In this document: positions 1 to 7,437 of the stretch, in pieces | Layout: every line of letters starts with the position of its first letter | Position numbering within the stretch: position 1 is the stretch's first letter | Assembly (NCBI GenBank): GCA_030150335.1 | Contig: JASLGC010000341.1 | Coordinates: forward strand, 1-24,014 | Reading direction: 5' to 3' | Length of the DNA: 24,014 nt | Source of the DNA: Flavobacterium sp. | Lineage (GTDB): Bacteria > Bacteroidota > Bacteroidia > Flavobacteriales > Flavobacteriaceae | Notes under the pieces: model-generated | Told to the model about the DNA's origin: nothing | The model's input: the letters and a program-made list of their open reading frames with translations, nothing else | Database searches by the model: none | Translations under genes and position numbers: made by a program

Positions 1-58
1 GTTCCTTCCAATCTAAAGAACGAATATTATCTTCAGTATATTGATTTTGATCTTGCAT
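1..58 (-). CDS. parE: DNA topoisomerase IV subunit B, N-terminus only (partial)
   Basis: Only the first 19 codons are inside the window; the gene continues off the left edge. Read on the minus strand from the ATG at 58, it gives MQDQNQYTEDNIRSLDWKE. This matches the start I know from flavobacterial topoisomerase IV subunit B, where this stretch leads into the GHKL ATPase domain. The enzyme is the ATPase half of the decatenase that separates daughter chromosomes. Identification rests on a short N-terminus, so GyrB is not strictly excluded, although the NYTEDxIRxLxWxE pattern fits ParE better. It lies 77 bp downstream of the yihY-like gene in the same direction. Confidence 0.7.
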   Translation of the reverse strand, partial: MQDQNQYTEDNIRSLDWKE

Positions 59-135
59 AAAAAACATAGGAATTTGCGCTAAAATACTACTATTTAGCTT
101 AAAATAAAAATTGTCTATCTACAGTTTTTGAGGAA

Positions 136-1074
136 TTACTCGCTACTGTTAGCTTCTAAAGAATCTTTTACAACATTTTTACGTATTTCTACAGAATATT
201 CTCCAGGAATAATCTTTCTTCCAAAAAATTCTGTATAATTCTTTGTGAATTCAGCTCCGAAATAAAGTATCATTGCCGAGTAATAAACCCATACTAACAT
301 TACGATAATTGACCCTGCCGCACCGTATAAAGACATTGAAGTTGTATTACCCAAGTATAAGCCAATACCAAATTTACCTATCATAAATAACACAGCTGTA
401 AACCCTGCTCCTACGATCGTATCTTTCCATCTAATCTTTCCATTTGGCAATGTTTTAAAGATTAGCATGAACAGAATTGTAATTACAAAAAACACAACTA
501 CATTATTCAATAAATAAACGAAGTAAATCGTTTCTTCTGCAAAAAATTCACTTAGATAACCATTTAGCAAACTTATCATTGAGTTGATAAACAAACTAAC
601 TAAAAGCACGAATCCAACAGACGCAATCATTGCAAAAGATAATAACCTGTTTTTAATAAATCTCACGATACTTTTGTCTGGTTTAGCTGCAATACCCCAA
701 ATATAGTTTATCGAGCTCTGAATCTCTGCAAACACCCCTGAGGCACTAAATAATAACATAGCTACTCCAATTATCGTTGCAATATTTCCTTTCTTACTAA
801 ACTCAACATTGCTCATCGCAACTTTAACCTCTTCTGTTGCATTAGGCCCAACTAAGCTCGTTAATTGATCATAAAAGAAATTAGCTACATCATTTTGTTC
901 TACAAAAAAGCTACTTGCAGAAATTATTAGAATCATTAAAGGCGGTAAGGCAAAAATAGTATAATATGACAATGCAGCACTAAACTTCATCGCATTATCA
1001 TCTAAAAAGTCAAACACCGATTTCTTTAAAAGTTCAAATATTTTCTTTACAAGCTTCAAGTTCACAGCCCCCAT
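136..1074 (-). CDS. YihY/virulence factor BrkB family inner-membrane protein
   Basis: This 312-residue polytopic membrane protein belongs to the YihY/BrkB family, once mislabelled ribonuclease BN. A cytoplasmic N-terminus of about 30 residues with FLDDNAMKFSAALSYYTIFALPP (quoted in parts: FLDDNAMKFSAAL, then SYYTIFALPP) is the family hallmark. About six hydrophobic segments follow (near residues 33-55, 95-118, 140-165, 185-207, 215-240 and 247-272). The loop LGNTTSMSLYGAAGS and the WVYYSAMILYFGAEFTK segment near residue 265-280 are also typical. The C-terminal tail is short and charged. Molecular function is not established for the family; transport or envelope roles have been proposed. The gene precedes parE with 77 bp between them and may be co-transcribed. 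No clear terminator was seen in that gap. Confidence 0.85.
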   Translation of the reverse strand: MGAVNLKLVKKIFELLKKSVFDFLDDNAMKFSAALSYYTIFALPPLMILIISASSFFVEQNDVANFFYDQLTSLVGPNATEEVKVAMSNVEFSKKGNIATIIGVAMLLFSASGVFAEIQSSINYIWGIAAKPDKSIVRFIKNRLLSFAMIASVGFVLLVSLFINSMISLLNGYLSEFFAEETIYFVYLLNNVVVFFVITILFMLIFKTLPNGKIRWKDTIVGAGFTAVLFMIGKFGIGLYLGNTTSMSLYGAAGSIIVMLVWVYYSAMILYFGAEFTKNYTEFFGRKIIPGEYSVEIRKNVVKDSLEANSSE

Positions 1075-1841
1075 AAAATGTCTAAATTATTATTTATTAG
1101 ATAGATAAGATAAATTAATGATTTCAAATTTGCTAATCATTGAGAGTAAGATATTTATTATCTCACTTAATTATCTTTATTTTTGAAATCTTGCTCAAAA
1201 TTACACAAAAGATTTTAACAGTTTTCTATTGAACATCAATTATTACAAACAATACACTAATACAGTATATCAAAAGCATTTACAATGAAGAACTGCTAAA
1301 ACTGATATACATTATCTCTTTGTTCAATGTAAGCAAAACACATACAATGCACACTGTATTAAATAAAATATAAGCTTCCAAGACTTGACTTACACTTATA
1401 AAAGGTTCTTGTCTCTGTCAAATACAGTCAAGCTGACACACATATAATCGTCGTAAAACACCTATAATATCATTACTATCACATAAGTCATTAAGCTGTT
1501 ACTTTGACCTCTTTTACTATCAAATGCTATTGTATAATATCATTTACTACCTAAAGCACACTTCATTTCTTTATGAAAGCAATCTGAAAATTCAATAATC
1601 AAAACCATAAAGCAGCTACTTTAAATAAGCTATCACTATTTAAAAAGTTTAAAGCAAAGGTAATTAGAATACTACTTTAATAGAAAAGCATAAAGCCCAC
1701 CTATCCGCTACCGTAAAAGCTGTTTAAACTTTTAGAAAACTACCAACTCTCAGACCTGATAAAATATTAACCAAATAACAATCCGAGAAAAAAAAAGAGA
1801 AGCACAATGCTTCTCTCTCTCTAAAATATCTTGCGTTAAGA
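1075..1841. other. 767-bp intergenic region, no gene recognised
   Basis: This very AT-rich gap lies between ychF and the yihY-like gene. Neither strand has a coding-like open frame of useful length. The only structures I can point to are an imperfect hairpin (GTAAGATA at 1146-1153 with TATCTCAC at 1159-1166, one mismatch) and the ychF terminator at the right end. The stretch 1200-1780 has no recognisable RNA gene, repeat array or gene remnant. It could contain the promoter of the yihY-like gene near 1100-1140, but no full -33/-7 pair was found. Confidence 0.5.
1788..1816 (-). terminator. Rho-independent terminator of ychF
   Basis: A perfect 9-bp stem (AGAGAAGCA at 1796-1804 with TGCTTCTCT at 1808-1816) with a CAA loop is followed, in the minus direction, by nine T (A run 1788-1796 on the plus strand). 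It lies 26 bp beyond the ychF stop codon. Confidence 0.85.
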
Positions 1842-2936
1842 TTATACGTTAAAACGGAAATGCATTACATCACCATCCTTCACGATATATTCTTTCCCTT
1901 CCACTCTTAATTTACCAGCTTCTTTTACTTTCGCCTCAGAACCAAATGCAACGTAATCGTCATATCCAATAACTTCAGCTCTAATAAAACCTTTCTCAAA
2001 GTCAGAGTGAATTACTCCTGCAGCTTGCGGTGCAGTATCACCTACTTTAATAGTCCAAGCTCTTACCTCTTTAACTCCAGCTGTAAAATAAGTCTGTAAG
2101 TTTAATAATTTGTAAGCTGAGCGAATTAACTTAGAAACACCTGGTTCAGATAAACCTAAATCCTCTAAGAACATTTGACGCTCTTCATAACTTTCTAACT
2201 CTGTAATGTCAGCTTCAGTTCCAACAGCTAAAACAATAACCTCTGCGTTCTCATCTTTCACTAATTCTCTTACTTGCTCAACATAAGCATTACCATCAAC
2301 AGCAGCTCCTTCATCTACGTTACAAACGTACAATACAGGCTTAGAAGTAATTAATTGAAAATCTTCAATTAAAGCCTCTTCATCTTGATTTTTAGGTTCT
2401 ACAACACGTGCAGATTTACCAGTTAATAACACTTCTCTGATTCGACCTAATAAATCAGCCTCAGCTAATGCTTCTTTATTTCCCGTTTTACCAGCTTTTT
2501 TAGCTTTCTCTAAACGTTTTTCTACTGTATCTAAATCTTTTAACTGTAATTCAATATCGATAGTCTCCTTATCACGAATAGGATTTACATTTCCATCAAC
2601 GTGAATAATGTTATCATTATCAAAACAACGTAACACATGAATAATAGCGTTACACTCGCGAATGTTTCCTAAGAACTGGTTTCCAAGTCCCTCTCCTTTA
2701 CTTGCTCCTTTTACAAGACCCGCGATATCTACAATATCAACAGTAGCAGGCAAAACGCGTTCTGGATTAACCAATTCCTCTAATTTCAATAATCTTGGAT
2801 CTGGTACATTTACCACTCCAATATTTGGTTCAATCGTACAGAAAGGAAAGTTTGCACTTTGAGCCTTTGCATTAGATAAACAATTAAATAACGTTGATTT
2901 ACCCACATTTGGCAATCCTACAATACCTGCTTTCAT
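1842..2936 (-). CDS. ychF: Redox-regulated ATPase YchF (OLA1 family)
   Basis: This 364-residue P-loop protein of the Obg-related YchF/OLA1 family binds ATP better than GTP and associates with ribosomes. From the start chosen here, the P-loop GLPNVGKST lies at residues 7-15 and switch DIAGLVKGAS follows near residue 65-75. The non-canonical G4 motif NVDE, which underlies the ATP preference, comes near residue 205, and a C-terminal TGS domain ends in DGDVMHFRFNV. The open frame extends 12 codons further upstream to 2972. I chose the internal ATG at 2936 because MKAGIVGLPNVGKS is the family's standard N-terminus, the length then fits the usual ~363 residues, and a promoter -7 element at 2970-2977 overlaps the upstream start. 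The gene is monocistronic by its terminator. Confidence 0.95.
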   Translation of the reverse strand: MKAGIVGLPNVGKSTLFNCLSNAKAQSANFPFCTIEPNIGVVNVPDPRLLKLEELVNPERVLPATVDIVDIAGLVKGASKGEGLGNQFLGNIRECNAIIHVLRCFDNDNIIHVDGNVNPIRDKETIDIELQLKDLDTVEKRLEKAKKAGKTGNKEALAEADLLGRIREVLLTGKSARVVEPKNQDEEALIEDFQLITSKPVLYVCNVDEGAAVDGNAYVEQVRELVKDENAEVIVLAVGTEADITELESYEERQMFLEDLGLSEPGVSKLIRSAYKLLNLQTYFTAGVKEVRAWTIKVGDTAPQAAGVIHSDFEKGFIRAEVIGYDDYVAFGSEAKVKEAGKLRVEGKEYIVKDGDVMHFRFNV

Positions 2937-2969
2937 ATTTTTGATTCTATTGTCATTTTTAAACGTCTG

Positions 2970-2977
2970 CAAATATA
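2970..2977 (-). promoter_or_regulatory. Promoter -7 element for ychF
   Basis: TATATTTG on the minus strand matches the Bacteroidota sigma-AB -7 consensus TAnnTTTG exactly. No good TTTG is seen 17-23 nt upstream (TTCT sits at 19 nt). Transcription would start near 2965, giving a leader of about 28 nt before the ATG at 2936. Confidence 0.6.
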
Positions 2978-3019
2978 TTCAAAATAATAGAAGTTTAGAA
3001 TCTATTTGCAAATACAAAT

Positions 3020-3049
3020 AAAAAAACCACCCTTGCGAGTGGTTTTTTT
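3020..3049 (-). terminator. Terminator after the small acidic protein gene
   Basis: An inverted repeat with seven A and CCAC on the left (3020-3030) pairs with GTGG and seven T on the right (3039-3049) around an 8-nt loop. It starts 14 bp beyond the stop of the 98-residue gene. The A/T runs on both sides mean it could work in either direction. Confidence 0.8.
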
Positions 3050-3063
3050 ATATCGATCTCTTG

Positions 3064-3360
3064 TTAATCTTCTTCGTCAGCAATCTCTAAGTCTTTCAAT
3101 GCATCTAACGAGTCATCTGCAGTATCTACGAAATCCTCTTCTTCGTCGTCGAAGTTTTCAATTCTATCTGCTAACTTAGTACTTACTTTAACTAAATATA
3201 TAGTGTCTTCAGTTCTTACTTCAACTGCTTCCACTGTTTCGTTTTTAATATTTTTAAAACGAACTATATCTGCGTCATCATATCCATCAGGAAATTTTTC
3301 CACTAAAAGTGTCAAAATTTCGTTCGTCAATTTTGCGTAATCAACAATTACTCTTTTCAT
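3064..3360 (-). CDS. Conserved small acidic protein of unknown function
   Basis: This 98-residue soluble protein has no signal peptide. Residues 1-65 (starting MKRVIVDYAKLTNEILTLL) look like a small folded alpha/beta domain, and FPDGYDDADIVRFKN is a distinctive stretch. The last third is very acidic (FDDEEEDFVDTADDSLDALKDL), probably disordered. I recall similar proteins as hypothetical in many Flavobacteriia, sometimes labelled 'DNA primase' by transfer; nothing in the sequence resembles a primase. The gene has its own strong promoter (3387-3417) and terminator, so it is a separate unit despite lying 92 bp after the DHS-like gene. Its function is unknown to me. Confidence 0.8.
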   Translation of the reverse strand: MKRVIVDYAKLTNEILTLLVEKFPDGYDDADIVRFKNIKNETVEAVEVRTEDTIYLVKVSTKLADRIENFDDEEEDFVDTADDSLDALKDLEIADEED

Positions 3361-3386
3361 TCTTTGTTATTGCTTTATTTCTGTTT

Positions 3387-3417
3387 CAAATGTAATAGCA
3401 AAATCGAAATTAACAAA
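3387..3417 (-). promoter_or_regulatory. Bacteroidota-type promoter of the small acidic protein gene
   Basis: On the minus strand, TTTG (3414-3417 on the plus map) is followed after exactly 19 nt by TACATTTG (3387-3394). This fits the Bacteroidota consensus TTTG-N19-TAnnTTTG at every fixed position and is the best promoter in the window. The predicted start site near 3382 gives a leader of about 20 nt. Confidence 0.8.
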
Positions 3418-3452
3418 TAAAAAATTAATTTAATTTACTATCGGTTATTTGT

Positions 3453-4427
3453 TTAGTTTCCAAGAATATATGCAAAAATCAATGGTGCAACGATAGTAGC
3501 ATCAGACTCTACAATAAACTTAGGAGTATCAACATCTAATTTACCCCATGTAATCTTCTCGTTTGGAACAGCTCCAGAGTAAGATCCATAAGATGTAGTT
3601 GAATCAGAAATTTGACAGAAATAAGACCAGAAAGGAACATCTTCCCACTCTAAATCTTGGTACATCATTGGAACAACACAAATAGGGAAATCTCCAGAGA
3701 TACCTCCTCCAATTTGGAAGAAACCTACTCCATGACCACCTGAATTTGCACGGTACCACTCAGTCAAATAAATCATATATTCAATACCAGACTTAACTGT
3801 ATGAACATTTAAATTACCTTTAATTACGTTAGAAGTAAAGATATTTCCACAAGTAGAATCTTCCCATCCTGGACATACGATTGGAATATTTCTTTCAGCA
3901 GCAGCTACAATCCATGAATCTTTAGGATCAATCTCGTAGTATTGCTCTAATACACCAGAGTTAACCACTTGGTATAAGAATTCATGTGGGAAATAACGCT
4001 CACCTTTAGCTTCAGCAGCATGCCAAACATCTTCTAAGTGTTTTTGCAATCTACGGAATGCTTCCTCTTCAGGAATACAAGTATCAGTAACTCTATTATA
4101 GTGATTATCTAATAACTCTCTTTCTTGCTCAGGAGTTAAATCTCTATAGTTAGGTACTCTTTTATAGTGTGAATGAGCTACTAAGTTCATTACATCTTCT
4201 TCCAAGTTTGCACCTGTACAAGAGATAATTTGAACTTTATCTTGACGGATCATTTCCGCTAAAGAAATTCCTAATTCAGCAGTACTCATAGCACCACCCA
4301 TAGAAATCAACATTTTCCCTCCAGCATCAAGATGCGCTTCGTATCCTTTTGCAGCATCAACTAAAGCAGCAGCATTAAAGTGTCTGTAATTATGCTCAAT
4401 AAACTGACTAATCGGTCCTTTACTCAT
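3453..4427 (-). CDS. Deoxyhypusine synthase family protein (bacterial DHS-like)
   Basis: This 324-residue NAD-dependent enzyme belongs to the deoxyhypusine synthase fold. Bacteria lack eIF5A, and bacterial members are associated with polyamine chemistry such as homospermidine formation. Visible motifs are TGANLEED at 71-78, matching the nucleotide-contact TxGG-EED stretch, and GGGISGDF at 240-247. ITWGK follows with Lys296 at the position of human Lys329, which carries the covalent intermediate. Glu290 and Trp294 match human Glu323 and Trp327. The human KHH triplet (with His288) reads GDF here, and Asp313/Asp316 are Tyr280/Tyr283. So the aminobutyl-transfer lysine is kept but the substrate pocket differs. 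The gene is 28 bp downstream of the PLP decarboxylase in the same direction and is probably co-transcribed with it. The exact reaction is not determined. Confidence 0.88.
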   Translation of the reverse strand: MSKGPISQFIEHNYRHFNAAALVDAAKGYEAHLDAGGKMLISMGGAMSTAELGISLAEMIRQDKVQIISCTGANLEEDVMNLVAHSHYKRVPNYRDLTPEQERELLDNHYNRVTDTCIPEEEAFRRLQKHLEDVWHAAEAKGERYFPHEFLYQVVNSGVLEQYYEIDPKDSWIVAAAERNIPIVCPGWEDSTCGNIFTSNVIKGNLNVHTVKSGIEYMIYLTEWYRANSGGHGVGFFQIGGGISGDFPICVVPMMYQDLEWEDVPFWSYFCQISDSTTSYGSYSGAVPNEKITWGKLDVDTPKFIVESDATIVAPLIFAYILGN

Positions 4428-4455
4428 TTTATTATATTTTTATTATTTATAATTC

Positions 4456-5853
4456 TTATTTGTTGTATCCTAAAATTTCTAATACTTGTTCTGCTGTTTG
4501 TTGCTCTGAGAACAACTCAGTTCCAATAATGCCATTCTCATCTTTATCAATTAAGATGTGACGCGGTTGAGGAATTAAACAGTGGTGAATACCACCAAAA
4601 CCACCAATCGTATCTTGGTAAGCACCTGTATTAAAGAATCCAATATACAATGGTTTCTCTTTGTTATATTTTGGTAAATAAATAGCATTTAAGTTTTGTT
4701 CTGAGTTGTAGTAGTCATCACTATCACAAGTCAATCCACCTAAAAGAATACGCTCATAAGAGTCGTTCCATCTATTTACAGGCAACATAATAAATTTTTT
4801 ATTAATCGCCCAAGAATCAGGTAAAGTTGTAATGAAAGATGAGTCAATCATATTCCATTTCTCTCTGTCATTTTGTTGTTTTTGGTACAAAATTTCATAG
4901 ATAGCTCCTCCACTCTCACCTACTGTATATGATCCAAACTCTGTAAAGATATTAGGAACATCTACATCTGCTTCTTCACAAGATATTTTAATTTGATTGA
5001 TAATCTCATCAACCATGTACTGATAATCAAATTCAAAAGCTAATGAATTCTTGATAGGGAAACCACCACCAATATTCAAACTATCTAATGTAGGACATTC
5101 TTTTTTCAAAGAGATGTACACTTTTAAACATTTCAACAACTCATTCCAGTAGTAAGACGTATCTCTAATACCAGTATTAATGAAGAAGTGTAACATTTTT
5201 AATTCAACACCAGGGTTGTCAGCGATTTGCTTCTTATAGAAAGGCAAGATACTTTTATATCCAATTCCCAAACGAGAAGTATAGAACTCAAATTTAGGCT
5301 CTTCTTCAGATGCAATACGAATACCAATTTTAAACTTCTTGTCTATTTGCTCTTGAAGTAAATCAAGTTCTTCGTAGTTATCAATAATAGGCACAGTATT
5401 CTCATGTCTTGTATTGATTAATCGAGCAATATTATCAATATACTGCTCACGTTTAAACCCGTTACAGATTACAAAAGTATCTTTATTAATCTTTCCAGCA
5501 TCTAATAACTTTTCCACAATGTTTACATCAAATGCAGAAGAAGTCTCTACGTGAATATCATTTTTAAAAGCTTCATCTAATACATAAGAAAAGTGAGAAC
5601 TTTTAGTACAATAGCAGTAGTAATAATTTGCTTTATACTTATTCTTTTCCATTGCTTTTCTGAACATCTCTTTTGCATTGTTGATGTTTTCAGAAATCTT
5701 AGGTAAATAAGTGAATTTTAATGGAGTACCGTATTTTTCAACTAATCCCATTAAATCTATATTGTGAAACTGTAAGTTGTCTTTATTTAATTTGAATTCC
5801 TCTTGAGGGAAGTAAAATGTTTGATTGATTAAATCAGCGTATTTTGTATTCAT
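4456..5853 (-). CDS. speA: PLP-dependent arginine decarboxylase (fold III, SpeA-like)
   Basis: This 465-residue member of the alanine-racemase-fold (group IV) decarboxylases probably converts arginine to agmatine for polyamine synthesis. Lys84 in YCTKSS is the expected PLP Schiff-base lysine. NIGGGFPI near residue 260 is the phosphate-binding glycine loop, and FTEFGSYTVGESG near 305-317 corresponds to the EPGR-type loop. LTCDSDDYY carries the active-site Cys376-Asp377, with GAYQDTIGGFGGIHH near the C-terminus. At 465 residues it is much shorter than the ~630-residue E. coli SpeA. Substrate choice (Arg versus Orn, Lys or carboxynorspermidine) cannot be proved from sequence; 'arginine decarboxylase' follows the naming of Bacteroidota relatives. 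It is first in a two-gene unit with the DHS-like gene; no agmatinase lies alongside. Confidence 0.8.
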   Translation of the reverse strand: MNTKYADLINQTFYFPQEEFKLNKDNLQFHNIDLMGLVEKYGTPLKFTYLPKISENINNAKEMFRKAMEKNKYKANYYYCYCTKSSHFSYVLDEAFKNDIHVETSSAFDVNIVEKLLDAGKINKDTFVICNGFKREQYIDNIARLINTRHENTVPIIDNYEELDLLQEQIDKKFKIGIRIASEEEPKFEFYTSRLGIGYKSILPFYKKQIADNPGVELKMLHFFINTGIRDTSYYWNELLKCLKVYISLKKECPTLDSLNIGGGFPIKNSLAFEFDYQYMVDEIINQIKISCEEADVDVPNIFTEFGSYTVGESGGAIYEILYQKQQNDREKWNMIDSSFITTLPDSWAINKKFIMLPVNRWNDSYERILLGGLTCDSDDYYNSEQNLNAIYLPKYNKEKPLYIGFFNTGAYQDTIGGFGGIHHCLIPQPRHILIDKDENGIIGTELFSEQQTAEQVLEILGYNK

Positions 5854-6152
5854 GGTAAAATATCTTTAATAATATAGGTTAACAAATTTGATTATACGAA
5901 ATATTATCCGCATTTCAAACTCTTATATTAGCAAATACTATGGGTAACTTGTTACTATATCTAAAAAATTTACAAGTTTCCTTCAAATATTTAATAATGC
6001 TATATACGAAATTCGTCCTTTGCCTTCGGACGAAACGTCTTACTTTGTGCTTCGATTCCACACAAAATCTAATATATAAAACATCTATTTTCACGAGCGC
6101 AAATGTAACAAAATATTGTAATGAAAAACTAAAAAGTAATTGATTTTAGAAC
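5854..6152. other. 299-bp gap between speA-like gene and aroB
   Basis: Both flanking genes are on the minus strand. The gap holds a 7-bp inverted repeat (TTCGTCC at 6012-6018 with GGACGAA at 6028-6034, 9-nt loop) about 120 bp beyond the aroB stop. It has no T run in the minus direction, so a terminator role is only possible. The decarboxylase promoter must lie in 5860-5940; CAAATTTG near 5886 is one mismatch from TAnnTTTG. No gene is supported. Confidence 0.4.
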
Positions 6153-7220
6153 TTATTTCGAATATTCATCCAAGCCTTTCTCAATCAATTCCTTACTAAC
6201 TTCAATATCGTAAATTGCCTGCCCTATTTCACTTAATAAAACACTGCGAATACTTCCGCTATAATTCTTTTTATCAAACTTAGCCCATTCTAATATAAAT
6301 TCATAGTCTTTTCTATCAATATCTTCTTTCCCAAAAATCTCGTGAATACAGCCTTTTATATCTTCATATTGCTCCAATGGAAAACCATTCAATTGCGTAG
6401 AAATATAAGCCTCAACAACCATACCGATCGCAATAGCTTCTCCGTGTAAAAGTGTTTTCTTATCCTCTTGTGTCAAATAATAACTCTCAATTGCATGCCC
6501 TACTGTATGTCCAAAGTTCAAAATCTTGCGCAAACCTGCTTCTTTTGGATCCTCTTGCACAACAGCATTTTTAATTACAACTGAGTGATGAATTAAAACC
6601 TCAATATCATTAAAGTCAATATTTGCAATATCTTTTAAATAGTCATAATACTTTTCATCATAAATAAGACCGTGTTTCAACATCTCAGCATATCCGGCCT
6701 TTATCTGACGTGCTTCTAATGTTTCAAGATACTTAACATCTACTACAACCATTTTCGGCATTACAAAGCTTCCTATGCAATTCTTAATCCCCTCTAAATC
6801 AACTCCAGTCTTTCCACCCACGGATGCATCAACCATAGATAGCAAAGTAGTTGGTATATTTACAAAGTCAATACCTCTCATATATATAGAAGCGATAAAA
6901 CCTCCCATATCAGTAACTACACCACCTCCTAATGTTATAATGATACTCTTTCTATCTCCACCAAGTTCAAGCATTGTTTGAATAACCCCAGAACAAGTAT
7001 CCAATGTCTTAAACTCCTCACCTGCCTCTACCTCTATTATTTCAAAAGGTATTTCAGTTGGTAGATTAGCTAAAAAATACGGTAAACAATGATCATAACA
7101 ATTTGAATCTGTAAGGATAAAAATCTTTGAGTACTCCTCCTTATTTAGATAATCCCCTAATTCTTGATATGCTTCTGCACCAAATAAAATGTCATATTTT
7201 TCAGCTTCGATTCTTTTCAT
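6153..7220 (-). CDS. aroB: 3-dehydroquinate synthase
   Basis: This 355-residue enzyme catalyses the second step of the shikimate pathway, cyclising DAHP to 3-dehydroquinate with NAD and a divalent metal in the cytoplasm. The NAD-binding core GGGVVTDMGGFIAS lies at about 98-111. It is followed by YMRGIDFVNIPTTLLSMVD and SVGGKTGVD to residue 141. Predicted zinc ligands are Glu179 (in KAGYAEMLKHG), His242 (in NFGHTVGH) and His259 (in LLHGEA). Length is normal for the family. The leader contains TTAGTTTG near 7240, one mismatch from the -7 consensus. It diverges from the proline dehydrogenase gene, with a 217-bp shared upstream region. No clear terminator follows. Confidence 0.96.
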   Translation of the reverse strand: MKRIEAEKYDILFGAEAYQELGDYLNKEEYSKIFILTDSNCYDHCLPYFLANLPTEIPFEIIEVEAGEEFKTLDTCSGVIQTMLELGGDRKSIIITLGGGVVTDMGGFIASIYMRGIDFVNIPTTLLSMVDASVGGKTGVDLEGIKNCIGSFVMPKMVVVDVKYLETLEARQIKAGYAEMLKHGLIYDEKYYDYLKDIANIDFNDIEVLIHHSVVIKNAVVQEDPKEAGLRKILNFGHTVGHAIESYYLTQEDKKTLLHGEAIAIGMVVEAYISTQLNGFPLEQYEDIKGCIHEIFGKEDIDRKDYEFILEWAKFDKKNYSGSIRSVLLSEIGQAIYDIEVSKELIEKGLDEYSK

Positions 7221-7407
7221 TTCTTTCCTTTTTACTTACACAAACTAAAGCATAATTATTTAAAATCCCCACTAAATAAGACAGAAATATGCCTCAAAAC
7301 GGCATATTTATTTAAATTAAAATCATTTCAAATACCTCATACTCTTTGTTTTTTGAAATATCATAACATAAATTTAAATTATACTAAATAATTACTAAAA
7401 GAGTATT

Positions 7408-7415
7408 TATATTTG
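7408..7415 (+). promoter_or_regulatory. Promoter -7 element for proline dehydrogenase
   Basis: TATATTTG is an exact match to TAnnTTTG, placed so that transcription would begin about 15-18 nt before the ATG at 7438. No TTTG is present at the usual -33 distance, so the promoter may need an activator. Confidence 0.6.
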
Positions 7416-7437
7416 CGTAACGATTTTAGTTTTTATA

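Noticed and set aside
1075..1841. Possible mobile-element remnant in the 767-bp gap
   Set aside because: No terminal inverted repeats, target duplications or transposase-like fragments could be found on either strand.
3453..4427. First impression that the DHS-like protein lacks the catalytic lysine, because GGGIVKHH reads GGGISGDF
   Set aside because: The lysine in that human motif (Lys287) is not the catalytic one. The imine-forming Lys329 lies in SWGK and is present here as Lys296.
5940..6143. Plus-strand 67-codon frame between speA and aroB, and a T-loop-like TTCGATTCC near 6051
   Set aside because: The frame has no recognisable protein features. The T-loop-like piece lacks a proper stem closing pair, acceptor stem and anticodon arm, so it is not a tRNA.
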